This document shows positions 23,210 to 31,707 of a stretch of 64,000 nucleotides of DNA, one piece after another. The DNA is taken from contig JACRDG010000058.1 of NCBI GenBank assembly GCA_016218715.1, positions 1 through 64,000 on the forward strand. The letters are read 5' to 3'. The notes beneath the pieces are model-generated. The model searched no databases, was not told the origin of the DNA, and saw only the letters and a list, made by a program, of their open reading frames with translations. Position numbers and translations under genes: made by a program. Within the stretch, counting starts at the first letter, position 1; every line of letters starts with the position of its first letter. This stretch comes from Desulfomonile tiedjei. GTDB taxonomy: Bacteria; Desulfobacterota; Desulfomonilia; Desulfomonilales; Desulfomonilaceae.

Positions 23210-24292
23210 ATGGCCCGTATATTGGTAATGGAGGATGATCCAGCAACTCGTGACTTGTTAGAGGTGATTCTTCTGACAGCCGGTCACGAGGTCATTGCGG
23301 CGTCTGATGGTGAGCAAGGAGTTGAACTTTACTGTGCTCATCCAACTGACTTGGTAATTGCTGACATGCTCATGCCCAAGAAACCGGGATGGGAGGCGAT
23401 CCTTGACCTTTGGCGCAAGTTTCCGGATCTCAAGGCGATAGGCATTTCAGCTGGGGACGATCAAGGGCCCTTCGGATACTTGATGATGGCCCGACGATTC
23501 GGTGCGAAGCGAGTTTTGGCGAAACCCTTCAGCAAGCGAGATTTGCTGGACGCGGTGAGAGATGTGTTGTCCGGGTCGGCAAGAGAAGCCAGCCGGAAAG
23601 GGCGCCCAGTTAGGACCTCCCCGGAGAAACGATCGATACTCCTTGTCGATGGCGATACTCGACACAGTTGGGATCTCTGCACGGGTCTGGCTAAAGCGGG
23701 CCACGTTGTGACCGACATCCAGACGTTGAGCGGGGCTGTCAATGCTGTCAAGAATCGGGGGTTCGAGGTGGCCATTCTGGATGTACCTACCATCCAAGGC
23801 AGGGATCTGGAGTTGTTTGCAATGCTGCGGCGGGGGTGGAATCGTCCGCTGATCATAGCAATGGCCGATTTCAATACTTTAGTGGTCAAGAAGCTTGTAA
23901 CGAGTAGGGGTGCAGATCATTTCATTAGCAAGCCCGTAGACCTCGACGAACTGCTCGACCTGATGTTCCCGCCATCGGGATTCGAGGGCCGCTTGGACGG
24001 CTTCGACATTCTGGAATACCTGCAATTCATCCTCCTGACGGGGAAAAAGACCGTGGTGGAGGTGCGGGCAAGTAAGGGTCGTTCTTGCAAACTCTACTGC
24101 ATGGACGGGGACATTGTTCACGCTACAAGTGATACCCTTGCGGGTGAAGAAGCCTTTTTTCAATCAGTGGGGTTTCAGGGAGGGGTACTCACGAGCCAGC
24201 CATGGGAAGCTCCAGAGCGACGGACGATCAACCGGCGGGGGGAGTACTTGCTGATAGAAGCAGCGAGGCGCAGGGACGACAGGCAACGATAG
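23210..24292 (+). CDS. Two-receiver response regulator with DUF4388/PATAN-like end
   Basis: 360 residues. Receiver 1 (1-125) has the acidic pair MEDD, the phosphorylation segment LVIADMLMPKK and the KPF lysine. Receiver 2 (about 140-255) has LLVDGD, AILDVPTIQG and ISKPVD. Residues 258-350 (FEGRLDGFDILEYLQFILLT, CKLYCMDGDIVHATSDTLAG) match the PATAN/DUF4388 domain that follows receivers in gliding and signalling proteins. It probably passes on a phosphorelay signal by protein contact. No kinase is adjacent. It lies behind promoter P4. Confidence 0.85.
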   Translation: MARILVMEDDPATRDLLEVILLTAGHEVIAASDGEQGVELYCAHPTDLVIADMLMPKKPGWEAILDLWRKFPDLKAIGISAGDDQGPFGYLMMARRFGAKRVLAKPFSKRDLLDAVRDVLSGSAREASRKGRPVRTSPEKRSILLVDGDTRHSWDLCTGLAKAGHVVTDIQTLSGAVNAVKNRGFEVAILDVPTIQGRDLELFAMLRRGWNRPLIIAMADFNTLVVKKLVTSRGADHFISKPVDLDELLDLMFPPSGFEGRLDGFDILEYLQFILLTGKKTVVEVRASKGRSCKLYCMDGDIVHATSDTLAGEEAFFQSVGFQGGVLTSQPWEAPERRTINRRGEYLLIEAARRRDDRQR

Positions 24293-24674
24293 AGAGCAAC
24301 CCGTGATCTTATGCCGCTATCAAATCAGTTATGGGACGGAGGCACGCTTCGGCTAACTCTAGCCGAATTTTCAAGAATTGTGTGCTGGCACCCTATGTAC
24401 CAAGAGGGAAGCACCTGGCGTGGGGAACTCTGAGTTGGTCGGAATCTACCGACAGGTGGGCCAAAGAGTGTGACCTATCCGTGGTTGTCGACGTTCGCAT
24501 CTGTGTGACTCCCAATGGGTCCCCCTCTATATGTAAGTAAGGCTGGGAGCGCTTTCCCCCTCCACCCCGGAGGGGTGGGTCTGTTGGCCCCGCAGGGCCG
24601 CCGCATCCGCCCAAGTGTATCACACGGGCAGAGTTTCTTTTGCCCAACGGTTCCGACAACGCGGGAGGTCAATC
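24293..24674. other. Non-coding gap
   Basis: About 380 bp. It holds the second CCCAATGGG repeat (24506-24525) and a G/C-rich stretch (CCCCGGAGGGGTGGG region, 24560-24590). GGGAGG at 24663 serves the ankyrin gene. Confidence 0.4.
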
Positions 24675-25163
24675 ATGCTGAAGCACACACTCTATTCACC
24701 GAGAGCCCTAGGAGTCATGCTGGTGGTTCTTCTGCCGATAATCGCGGCAGACATTGCCTCTGCATTAGACATCAACGAAGCGCTGCTGAACGCGGCCCGG
24801 GATGGAGACGTGGGAAAGGTGGAACGCCTTCTTGACGGGGGCGCCGATATTAATTCCAGGGACATCAAGGGTTGGACGCCCTTGATGTTTGCAGTGGGCT
24901 CATCTCATTCGAAGCTCGCCAAATTGCTCCTTGAAAAAGGCGCAGCCGTGAACCTCAAGACCAAGGAAGGACTGACCCCTCTGATGAAGGCTGCACTTCA
25001 CAATGACTCGGAAATATTGACACTCCTCCTGGCCAAGGGTGCAGACGTCCACGTAAGGAACTTGGAGGGCAACACGGCGCTCGGGCTGGCCAGAGACAAA
25101 GGCCATAAAGAGGCGATTGAACTCCTGACCGACACGGCGCCAAGAAATAGGCCCAGACAGTGA
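24675..25163 (+). CDS. Exported ankyrin-repeat protein
   Basis: 162 residues. GGGAGG precedes the ATG, and translation opens with a signal peptide (MLKHTLYSPRALGVMLVVLL, cleavage near ASA). Four ankyrin repeats follow from residue 32 (ARDGDVGKVERLLDGGADIN; GWTPLMFAVGSSHSKLAKLL; GLTPLMKAALHNDSEILTLL; a shorter fourth). The protein is therefore periplasmic or surface-exposed and probably binds a partner. Part of an ankyrin set with 5507 and 44572. Confidence 0.8.
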   Translation: MLKHTLYSPRALGVMLVVLLPIIAADIASALDINEALLNAARDGDVGKVERLLDGGADINSRDIKGWTPLMFAVGSSHSKLAKLLLEKGAAVNLKTKEGLTPLMKAALHNDSEILTLLLAKGADVHVRNLEGNTALGLARDKGHKEAIELLTDTAPRNRPRQ

Positions 25164-25233
25164 CAAACGAGGGACTCGGCTCGGCTCAACGGACAGGGTC
25201 ATCCTGAGACAATTGTCAGAAGCGGTAAGCCAC

Positions 25234-25572
25234 TCATTCCTGCTCGGTCTGCCTCACGGTCAGATACAACCGAATCGCCTTGCTGACGTGCGCCGACGCG
25301 GGACCTGGACACTCGCGCCGGAACTGAGCCCAGAGGTTCGATGGGATAGAGACGGTCCTTTTCGTGACCCTGCTCCCCTCTCTGGATTCCATGTTCGTCA
25401 CGAGTGCGGACAGCTCACGCTTGACGACCGCGATGATTAGTTCCTCGATCTCGTCTCGGGTCATTGCTGGTTCCTCACTCGGTTCCTTTGGTGCTCTCGG
25501 CATGTCCGCCCCTTCTTCTTCGATCTCACTGTCCAGCCAGTTGTTGAATGCCTCTTGTCGATCCGCCGGCAA
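25234..25572 (-). CDS. Hypothetical protein with RHH-like C-terminus
   Basis: 112 residues, acidic N-terminal half and a C-terminal segment (RTVSIPSNLWAQFRRECPGP, then ASAHVSKAIRLYLTVRQTEQ) resembling a ribbon-helix-helix DNA-binding motif. Its N-terminal codons overlap the first codons of the opposite-strand integrase open frame by 18 bp, which marks a junction between two pieces of sequence. No partner toxin is adjacent. Low certainty. Confidence 0.4.
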   Translation of the reverse strand: MPADRQEAFNNWLDSEIEEEGADMPRAPKEPSEEPAMTRDEIEELIIAVVKRELSALVTNMESREGSRVTKRTVSIPSNLWAQFRRECPGPASAHVSKAIRLYLTVRQTEQE

Positions 25573-26403
25573 ATTCTTGAGAGCTTTGATCAGTCGTTTG
25601 AACTCCAGGGACCGGGAAAGTGGGAAACACCGTTCCCCGTTCGCCAGATCACCGCGCGCCAGCTAAAAGAATATTTCCTCAAGCGGAGGCACGACAAAGC
25701 TTCGGGCTCAACCATCAACAAGGAAAGGCAAGCCCTGTCCAAGATGTTTCGGGTTCTCAAGCGGGCGGGCGTGGTGGATCAGAATCCCGTCGAGGACACC
25801 CGTCCGCCGGACAAAAGAGACGGTCAACGCGACGTCTATATCTCCTGCGACGACTTCATCAAGATCGTGGAGCGCTGCACGCCCTGGTCACAGCCAATTT
25901 TCGAGATGCTTTACCTTACCGGCATGCGGCGAGGGGAGGTGCTTGGGCTAACGTGGGACAGGTTGAACCTCAAGACACGGATTATTACTCTGAGCTACAG
26001 CGACACCAAAGAGCGCCGCGCCAAGCGCATTCCGATTCACAAGATTCTTGTGCGAATCCTTGATGAGGTGAAACAGGCCCAGTCGCCGATCCACGACCGC
26101 GTGTTCTTGAACCCGGAGGGCAGCATTTCTCACGAGGACTCACTGACACGATGCTGGAGAACCGCGGTCAAGGCCGTGGGCTTCGATCCCAAACCGACGG
26201 TCCATGACCTCCGGCACTGCTGGTTCACGAATGCCGTGCGTAGCAGGGTCTATCCGCACATTGCCGACGCCATCTTGGGACACGGGGACAAAAAGAAATC
26301 GCTCCAGAGCCTTTACCTGACCCTCAGCGATGAAGATCTGATCAAAGCCATTGATATGATGATGTTCGACATCGGTGAGACGGAGATACGGGTGACGAAG
26401 TGA
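25555..26403 (+). CDS. Tyrosine recombinase (integrase), N-terminally shortened
   Basis: Up to 282 residues. The core-binding part (TARQLKEYFLKRRHDKASGS, TINKERQALSKMFRVLKRAG) and the catalytic domain are present: Arg in TGMRRGEVLGL, His-x-x-Arg in HDLRHCWFTN, GHG and a candidate Tyr in SLYLTL. About 60 residues of the usual arm-binding N-terminus are missing, and the start codon is uncertain, so activity is doubtful. It is the fullest relative of the three integrase fragments at 12.2-14.9 kb and lies inside the 10.6-kb tRNA-Glu-bounded unit. Confidence 0.75.
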   Translation: MSIRRQILESFDQSFELQGPGKWETPFPVRQITARQLKEYFLKRRHDKASGSTINKERQALSKMFRVLKRAGVVDQNPVEDTRPPDKRDGQRDVYISCDDFIKIVERCTPWSQPIFEMLYLTGMRRGEVLGLTWDRLNLKTRIITLSYSDTKERRAKRIPIHKILVRILDEVKQAQSPIHDRVFLNPEGSISHEDSLTRCWRTAVKAVGFDPKPTVHDLRHCWFTNAVRSRVYPHIADAILGHGDKKKSLQSLYLTLSDEDLIKAIDMMMFDIGETEIRVTK

Positions 26404-26440
26404 GAGGGGGAGTAGTCCGGCACTTGGGATTAGGTCCGTG

Positions 26441-26470
26441 GAGAATTGAGTATGGTGTACCCGGAATTAC
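26441..26470. repeat. REP-like element
   Basis: GAGAATTGAGTATGGTGTAC followed by CCGGAATTAC; on the other strand AATTCCGGGTACACCATACT, close to the AATTCCGGGGACACCATACTTAATT-type repeat often seen near IS200-like/REP-associated transposases (from memory). Confidence 0.5.
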
Positions 26471-26611
26471 GCGCACCAACTCAACAAGTTCGAATAAATC
26501 GAACTTCCGAATGTGCACATCGCCTGCGAATACGATACGGTTGCCTTTTTCCCCGGAAGACATTGCTTTAAGAGCCGTAGTATCTAAGGAATTCGCGACG
26601 ACAGGACTGCT

Positions 26612-27238
26612 TCATTTCCAGAAGGCCCTGTGGGGGGCGACCAGTTCGCCTTCCAGTTCCGGGAAGGGGCCCGCCACCAGGATGGGCTTTTGCCCCGCCT
26701 TGAACACCGTGCGACACGGCAGGCTCATCGTGGGGTTGTCCTTGTTGGCACCGGTCAGTTTTTTCAATGTGGTTTCCTCAACACCATAGACCAGGTTTCC
26801 GATGTTGGCCCAATAGATGTTTCCGGCGCACATGACGCACGGTTCGAACGTCGTCACCAGGGTACATCTCCACAAGTAATCGGGGTTGTACTGCGCGAAC
26901 GCCCGCCGTGAGAGCTCTGTTTCGGCATGCGCGATCGAACTCAGGTTTCCCTGTTTCATCAGCACCCTCTCGCCATCCGGCGCCACAAGCACTGCGCCAA
27001 AGGGGTGGTGGCCAAATTCCGCCGTTTCCTTGGCGACCTCATTGGCCGTCCTCAGATGTTTCAGGATCTGCTGATGATTGAGGGGAAAACCCTTCAGGTC
27101 CGAAGAGGGTTTCCAGTCCCCGGATTCCGTCTTTTCCACGGCAAGCACCCGACGCGCCGGCAGAAAGACCGCGGTCGCGAAAAGGATCGCTCCGGTCGTT
27201 GCCGTAGCCTTGAAAAAATCACGTCTTGACTTTTCCAT
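26612..27238 (-). CDS. Tat-exported nucleoside deaminase-like protein
   Basis: 208 residues. The N-terminus carries a twin-arginine signal (RRDFFKATATTGAILFATAV), pointing to export across the inner membrane. The mature part is a cytidine/guanine deaminase-family zinc domain: HAETELSRRAFAQYNP supplies the HAE motif and TTFEPCVMCAGNIYWA the PCxxC motif. Related enzymes normally act on bases or nucleosides in the cytoplasm, so an exported form is unusual. Substrate unknown; a purine or tRNA-derived base is possible. Confidence 0.75.
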   Translation of the reverse strand: MEKSRRDFFKATATTGAILFATAVFLPARRVLAVEKTESGDWKPSSDLKGFPLNHQQILKHLRTANEVAKETAEFGHHPFGAVLVAPDGERVLMKQGNLSSIAHAETELSRRAFAQYNPDYLWRCTLVTTFEPCVMCAGNIYWANIGNLVYGVEETTLKKLTGANKDNPTMSLPCRTVFKAGQKPILVAGPFPELEGELVAPHRAFWK

Positions 27239-27326
27239 GTTCTAGCCTCGATTGATGAGCCCAAGCCGGATGCCGCAAGCCGGCAAGGCGGTCCGGATCG
27301 TGTGCCCGTGCGCTCTGAAACGGCCA

Positions 27327-27848
27327 TTAAGGGAGATTACTCCTGATCCTTGCCCCATGTCCATTTGTTCCGAAGGGTCCAACAGGTACGAAGGGCTTCC
27401 TGCATAAGACCGGTTGAGGGAATCCTGCTTCGCTTGTGCGGTCAGTGGCAGATATGCCTTTGCTGCTAGCATAGTCGGCAACCCGCTTTCTCATCGTCGC
27501 CGACACCATTCCGCCCAGGATCATAACAAACTTCTGGGGGATCTTGTTCGGACCGGAGCTTATCTTATCAATGTCTTCTCTCGCCTTGCTAAACACGAGT
27601 CTTCGGTGGTTGGCACACTGGTAGCCAACCGTGGAACGGGGACCCCGGTTGGAAAGCTGTCCCCAAATATCCTTCCCCCGATCCGACCCAAGCTGTCCGT
27701 ACCAAGCGATCACATCCCATTCTTCGACACTGAGAAGGTACGCGAGAGCGAGTCGCTCGAACTCCGTGCCCCCTCTATCCTCGAAGTGTATTCTTTGTAC
27801 GATGATTTCGGGCATTCGCGTGATCCGAAGTTCAAACCCGACCGGCAC
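27327..27848 (-). CDS. Restriction-endonuclease-like protein, possibly C-truncated
   Basis: 173 residues. Residues 25-140 resemble a PD-(D/E)XK nuclease domain: FERLALAYLLSVEEWDVIAW, YGQLGSDRGKDIWGQLS and GYQCANHRRLVFSKAREDID, then KFVMILGGMVSATMRKRVAD. The acidic residue and the QC-A-N position fit a family in which QCxN replaces QxK. After GISATDRTSE the sequence reads unlike the family, so the C-terminus may be frameshifted. No methyltransferase is adjacent. It is the last gene of the 10.6-kb unit. Confidence 0.5.
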   Translation of the reverse strand: MPVGFELRITRMPEIIVQRIHFEDRGGTEFERLALAYLLSVEEWDVIAWYGQLGSDRGKDIWGQLSNRGPRSTVGYQCANHRRLVFSKAREDIDKISSGPNKIPQKFVMILGGMVSATMRKRVADYASSKGISATDRTSEAGFPQPVLCRKPFVPVGPFGTNGHGARIRSNLP

Positions 27849-27922
27849 TTCGGCCGACGCCCCACTCGCGACAAACTCATAGGTCGGGGAAAGAGCCCGG
27901 TCGATATCGACCGCAGACCTTT

Positions 27923-27940
27923 GGGGCCCCCTAGGGGCCC
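27923..27940. repeat. GGGGCCC palindromic element near tRNA-Glu
   Basis: GGGGCCCCCTAGGGGCCC, 64-81 bp from the tRNA-Glu 3' end. A similar element at 15733-15752 lies at the same position relative to tRNA fragment 1, suggesting both mark the same end of related elements. Confidence 0.5.
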
Positions 27941-27963
27941 TGGACCGCTAGCCATAAACTAGA

Positions 27964-27993
27964 AAAGGGTTACACTTCCCAGCGTAACCCTTT
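27964..27993 (-). terminator. Terminator of tRNA-Glu
   Basis: AAAGGGTTAC (27964-27973) and GTAACCCTTT (27984-27993) form a 10-bp stem, with TTTTCTAG following on the minus strand, 10 bp beyond the CCA end. Confidence 0.7.
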
Positions 27994-28003
27994 GGAATCT
28001 TTG

Positions 28004-28081
<78 letters not shown>

Positions 28082-28171
28082 GCGGATGGGACGGACGAAC
28101 CACTCGAAACTCCAGTGCGCTCCCGCTCGGGCCACCCGATCAGTCGAAGCCTTCCGGGAGGCTGAACCGTT

Positions 28172-28247
28172 TGGTGGGCCGTGCTGGGCTCGAACCAGCG
28201 ACTCTCTGCTTAAAAGGCAGATACTCTACCGCCTGAGTTAACGGCCC
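28172..28247 (-). tRNA. tRNA-Lys (anticodon TTT)
   Basis: The acceptor GGGCCGT/ACGGCCC pairs, the discriminator is A and CCA is encoded. The anticodon loop is CTTTTAA, anticodon TTT. It lies 90 bp upstream of tRNA-Glu and probably shares a transcript with it. Confidence 0.95.
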
Positions 28248-28646
28248 GTGGCACGTGCAGCGAACCGGCCGCTTCCTACCCGCCCGCGTCGACCACTCTC
28301 TGGTGGCAGCGAGGCCGGGAATCGGAAGGGTCCGTTCAGGAATCCCATAGGTCCTATCGGAGGCTGGTATCGACGGAAACAGACCCGGCGAGACCGCGCC
28401 ACCCGAATCCCACAATTTAAGCACGGCCCAATCCGTCTTGTCAAGATCCATTCGCGAGACGGTCGCTCGGCTTCCGCGTGACAACCGTCGCCGACGGCCG
28501 CGCGAACCTTTCCCATTTCCCTCTTGCCGAGCGGTTGAGCCTCTTTCCTCCTTGATAACGGGCGATCCGCGTGCCATCATGGCCCCGAACCGGTTACTCC
28601 AGCCGGTCGCACGCAGGCCACCGTGTTCCACTTTCAAGGGAGCTGC
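28248..28646. other. Intergenic region between tRNA-Lys and PAP2 gene
   Basis: About 400 bp. Apart from the minus-strand tRNA promoter nothing was recognised. Confidence 0.4.
28415..28444 (-). promoter_or_regulatory. Promoter of the tRNA-Lys/tRNA-Glu unit
   Basis: On the minus strand: TTGACA (28444-28439), 18-nt spacer, TTAAAT (28420-28415). About 160 bp before tRNA-Lys. Confidence 0.5.
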
Positions 28647-29816
28647 ATGCCTTCTTTGGCCACTCGATGTCGAACTTGTCTGCTCGCCCCCCGTTCCAGG
28701 GGACTGGCCATCGTGGCAGGACTGTTCGTTGCCGGGATCGTCGCCACCGTGTTGCTCGATCGCGGGGACGCGGACCTCGCCTGGACCGGCGCTTTCTACA
28801 TCCCGGGCGGCAGCAACGGGGGCTGGCCGTGGGCACGAGCGCAGCCATGGGCGTTCCTCTACGATTACGGTGAGTTGCCTCCGCTGATTCTCCTCGCGGC
28901 CGCTTTGGGACTCTACGCCGCGTGCAGGGTCGGGAGAGCTCCGCGGCAATACGCAAGGCCCTGCCTCGTCATAATCCTCACCATTGCGCTCGGCCCCGGC
29001 CTCCTCGTGAACGGGCTCCTGAAGAATTACTGGGGCAGGCCGAGGCCCGTGGAGGTTTCCGCGCTCGGCGGCGACTGGGAATACCGATCTGTATGGGAGC
29101 CCGGCACCCCGGGAAGAGGCAAGTCCTTCACCTGCGGCCATTGTTCTATGGCGTTCGCCTTAGGGTCCGCTGCAGCCTTTGCGCCTTATTTCCCCATTGC
29201 TTCCGGAGCTGCGCTGGTCGCGTCGGTCGGATACGGGGCTCTCATGGGAGTCGCGCGCATGGCCCAGGGAGGCCATTTCCCTACCGACGTGCTCTGGTCG
29301 GGCATCCTCGTGTTCATGATCGTGGCGGCATTGTACTACCTGGTCTTGCGCATTCCCGAATCAGCGGACGCGTCCACGCCTCATGCAGAACTCTCCCGAT
29401 CTAATATCGTCGCGCTCGTGCTGTTTTTTGTCGCACTCCCCTCAGGAGTTTGCCTCGTCAATTCGCCCTATTACCAGGAGGACCGCGTACCGGTGGTCAT
29501 TCCTGCGGAAGTGAAGGGTGTGGTACTGCGCTCCGGCCCCGATCAGGTGCAGGCCCACAAAGTGAACTTGGCCAGCACCAGCGTGATGGCAGTTCTCACT
29601 GTCATCCAAGGATATGGAGCACCGTGGGCCCGGCTCAGGGGCGAGCTGCGGTCGCATGTCGAAGGGTCGGTCCTTCATCTCGATTACGTCGTGCATCCGA
29701 AGGGTTATCTTCGCTCTTGGACTGCGATGGCCACCCTGGTGATGCCCAAAGCCCCTCACCCCGACCCTTTCCCAGAGAAAGAGGGAGAGAAATCTCTGCC
29801 ACGCCTCGGACGCTGA
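28647..29816 (+). CDS. PAP2-family membrane phosphatase
   Basis: 389 residues, start supported by AGGGAG 5 nt before the ATG; earlier ATGs are less likely. Five or six membrane helices carry the lipid-phosphatase signature: KNYWGRPRP, CGHCS in place of PSGH, and ARMAQGGHFPTDVLWS with the catalytic His. It likely removes phosphates from lipids in the inner membrane. After residue 250 an extra-cytoplasmic part follows. The last about 20 residues (PKAPHPDPFPEKEGEKSLPR) come from a dispersed repeat. Confidence 0.8.
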   Translation: MPSLATRCRTCLLAPRSRGLAIVAGLFVAGIVATVLLDRGDADLAWTGAFYIPGGSNGGWPWARAQPWAFLYDYGELPPLILLAAALGLYAACRVGRAPRQYARPCLVIILTIALGPGLLVNGLLKNYWGRPRPVEVSALGGDWEYRSVWEPGTPGRGKSFTCGHCSMAFALGSAAAFAPYFPIASGAALVASVGYGALMGVARMAQGGHFPTDVLWSGILVFMIVAALYYLVLRIPESADASTPHAELSRSNIVALVLFFVALPSGVCLVNSPYYQEDRVPVVIPAEVKGVVLRSGPDQVQAHKVNLASTSVMAVLTVIQGYGAPWARLRGELRSHVEGSVLHLDYVVHPKGYLRSWTAMATLVMPKAPHPDPFPEKEGEKSLPRLGR

Positions 29817-29860
29817 CATCCCCCGACCCTCCGTCCGATGGAGAGGGAGCTTCAACGGGC
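29756..29860. repeat. Dispersed CTCACCCCGACCC-type repeat
   Basis: CCTCACCCCGACCCTTTCCC, GAAAGAGGGAGAG and a second CCGACCCTCCGTCCGATGGA-GAGGGAG stretch form imperfect inverted pieces. It includes the 3' end of the PAP2 gene. Confidence 0.4.
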
Positions 29861-30042
29861 CAGTGATCCGCGCTCGGCTTGACTGCATCGGGCATCCCGT
29901 CTAAGATGCCGGCGCAAGGGAGAGCCGCACAGAGCCGGCCGCTCCCCTGTGCCGGAGGGACCAATTCCGGTCTGTATCGTCGAGCATTTCGTTCCGAAGG
30001 GAGCCGGGACCGTCGGGATCGCCTGGAAACGCTTGAACCGTC

Positions 30043-30453
30043 ATGAAATGGACACTGGTGGTAGCTGCCATAGCTCTTATTGTGATCGCGGAGATCTCGC
30101 AGGGTCCCGCGTCCGCACAGAATCCGTATGTGCCGCAGCGACCGGTGGTGCCGCCTCCGTCAGCGATGCCGCAACTGTCGCCTCAGCCTCAACCCCAAGG
30201 GCAAGGACCGCTCTTGTATGACTTTCGGCCGGGCATGAGCAATGCCCAATACGGACGGTGCCTCTGGCTGGAAAAGAACTGGAAAACCTTATGGGAGCGC
30301 TACGAATCGGGCTATCGGCAAGCGCAATCCCTGAATCCACAGGATCCTCGGTACGCGGAGATAGGCCGCGATCTCGCGAATCTGAAACAGCAACTGGACG
30401 CAGCCTGGCAGACGTTGACCGACGAATGCATCTACTTCCACGATCGCCGCTGA
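30043..30453 (+). CDS. Exported proline/glutamine-rich small protein
   Basis: 136 residues. A signal peptide (MKWTLVVAAIALIVIAEISQ, cleavage near ASA) is followed by a linker rich in Pro and Gln, then a conserved-looking helical region (YGRCLWLEKNWKTLWERYES, EIGRDLANLKQQLDAAWQTL) with two Cys (GRC, DEC). No family was recognised. No strong ribosome binding site precedes the ATG. It probably acts in the periplasm. Confidence 0.6.
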   Translation: MKWTLVVAAIALIVIAEISQGPASAQNPYVPQRPVVPPPSAMPQLSPQPQPQGQGPLLYDFRPGMSNAQYGRCLWLEKNWKTLWERYESGYRQAQSLNPQDPRYAEIGRDLANLKQQLDAAWQTLTDECIYFHDRR

Positions 30454-30489
30454 TGCGGCCATCATCCCGGCACGGTTGAAGATTCCTTT

Positions 30490-31509
30490 ATGGCACCACT
30501 CGCTCAAGAAAATCCCCCGGCTGACGACCTGTCAGCCTCAGTTTCACCGCCCGGTTCCCGCGAGGCCTTCTCGCCTCGGACCATACGGTCTATCCTCCTC
30601 TTCACCGTGGCAGGGGTGGTCCTGTACGGTGCGGCCTCCTTTGCCTCGGATTACCGATCGATCCTCGCGTCACTCCTGAGCTTCCCTCCGGAAAGGTTGG
30701 CGCTGGTACTGATCCTCGTTCTCGTCGGATGGCTCCTGCGAGGCTGGCGCTTCTCCTACTACCTCAGGAATGCCGGTGCCCCGGTCCCTCTGGTGTATTC
30801 CATCGAGACTTTTCTGGCGGGATTCGCTTTGACGGGCACGCCGGGAAAGCTGGGCGAGGCGGTCAAAGGGGTCTTTCTGAAGCAGGATTACGGCGTGTCG
30901 ATGACGCGGGTGGTGGGCATCGTTATGATAGAGCGCCTCATGGATCTGTGGGGCGTGCTGCTGCTCGGCTCGTTCTCGGTGATGCTCTTCAGTGGCTGGC
31001 GGGGTCTCTTCCTCGTCTTTGCCGGGGTGGTCATCGCCGGCGGAGCGTTCTTGTCCATGGAAAAGCTCTATAGGCCGGTACTGGAACGATTGGGCCGCGT
31101 TTCTTTTCTTGCCTGGGTCTCGCAACGGATTCTCGGCATCTTGCTGACCGGCAAAGACCTGATGACCCTTCGGGTGTTTGTGGTGGGGCTCGTGGTATCC
31201 GCGGTCGCATGGGGGATGGAGTCTTTCTCCCTGTACCTTATCCTGGACGGGCTGAAGCTTCCGGGCACGATCCTCGAAGCGAATTTCGTGTACTGCTTCT
31301 CGACCATCGTCGGGGCCCTTTCCATGCTACCGGGAGGGATTGGCGGGACCGAAGCCGGCATGATCGGTCTGCTCGGGTTCATGGGGATCTCGTACGCGGA
31401 CGGGCTCCCTGCGGTGATCCTGATCCGGGTGTGCACCCTGTGGCTGGCGGTGTTCGTGGGTTGCGGGTTCATGATGCTGATGCTATCGAGATCCCCTACC
31501 CGCAAGTGA
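30490..31509 (+). CDS. LPG-synthase-TM-like membrane protein
   Basis: 339 residues with about eight membrane helices. GWLLRGWRFSYYLRNAGAPV, FLAGFALTGTPGKLGEAVKG and SMLPGGIGGTEAGMIGLLGF match the lysylphosphatidylglycerol-synthase transmembrane (UPF0104/AglD-type) family, whose members may move lipids or lipid-linked precursors. No soluble synthase domain is present. It follows the PAP2 and small exported protein genes on the same strand, all compatible with envelope lipid work. Confidence 0.8.
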   Translation: MAPLAQENPPADDLSASVSPPGSREAFSPRTIRSILLFTVAGVVLYGAASFASDYRSILASLLSFPPERLALVLILVLVGWLLRGWRFSYYLRNAGAPVPLVYSIETFLAGFALTGTPGKLGEAVKGVFLKQDYGVSMTRVVGIVMIERLMDLWGVLLLGSFSVMLFSGWRGLFLVFAGVVIAGGAFLSMEKLYRPVLERLGRVSFLAWVSQRILGILLTGKDLMTLRVFVVGLVVSAVAWGMESFSLYLILDGLKLPGTILEANFVYCFSTIVGALSMLPGGIGGTEAGMIGLLGFMGISYADGLPAVILIRVCTLWLAVFVGCGFMMLMLSRSPTRK

Positions 31510-31707
31510 CCATACTGCTTGACGTATGCTGTCAGTCTCTGCTACATGTGCTGGAAGCCATTCCACCGGGCGCATGGCCGGAGTGCGCGCCTGCCTGAAG
31601 GACAGTTCCACTGATTCCGTACAGTGAACGACCGGTTCAGGACGGTCGGGACCGGACTCCTTCGGAGTGGACGAGGTTGCACTATTCCTTTGAGAAGGAG
31701 CTGAGGT

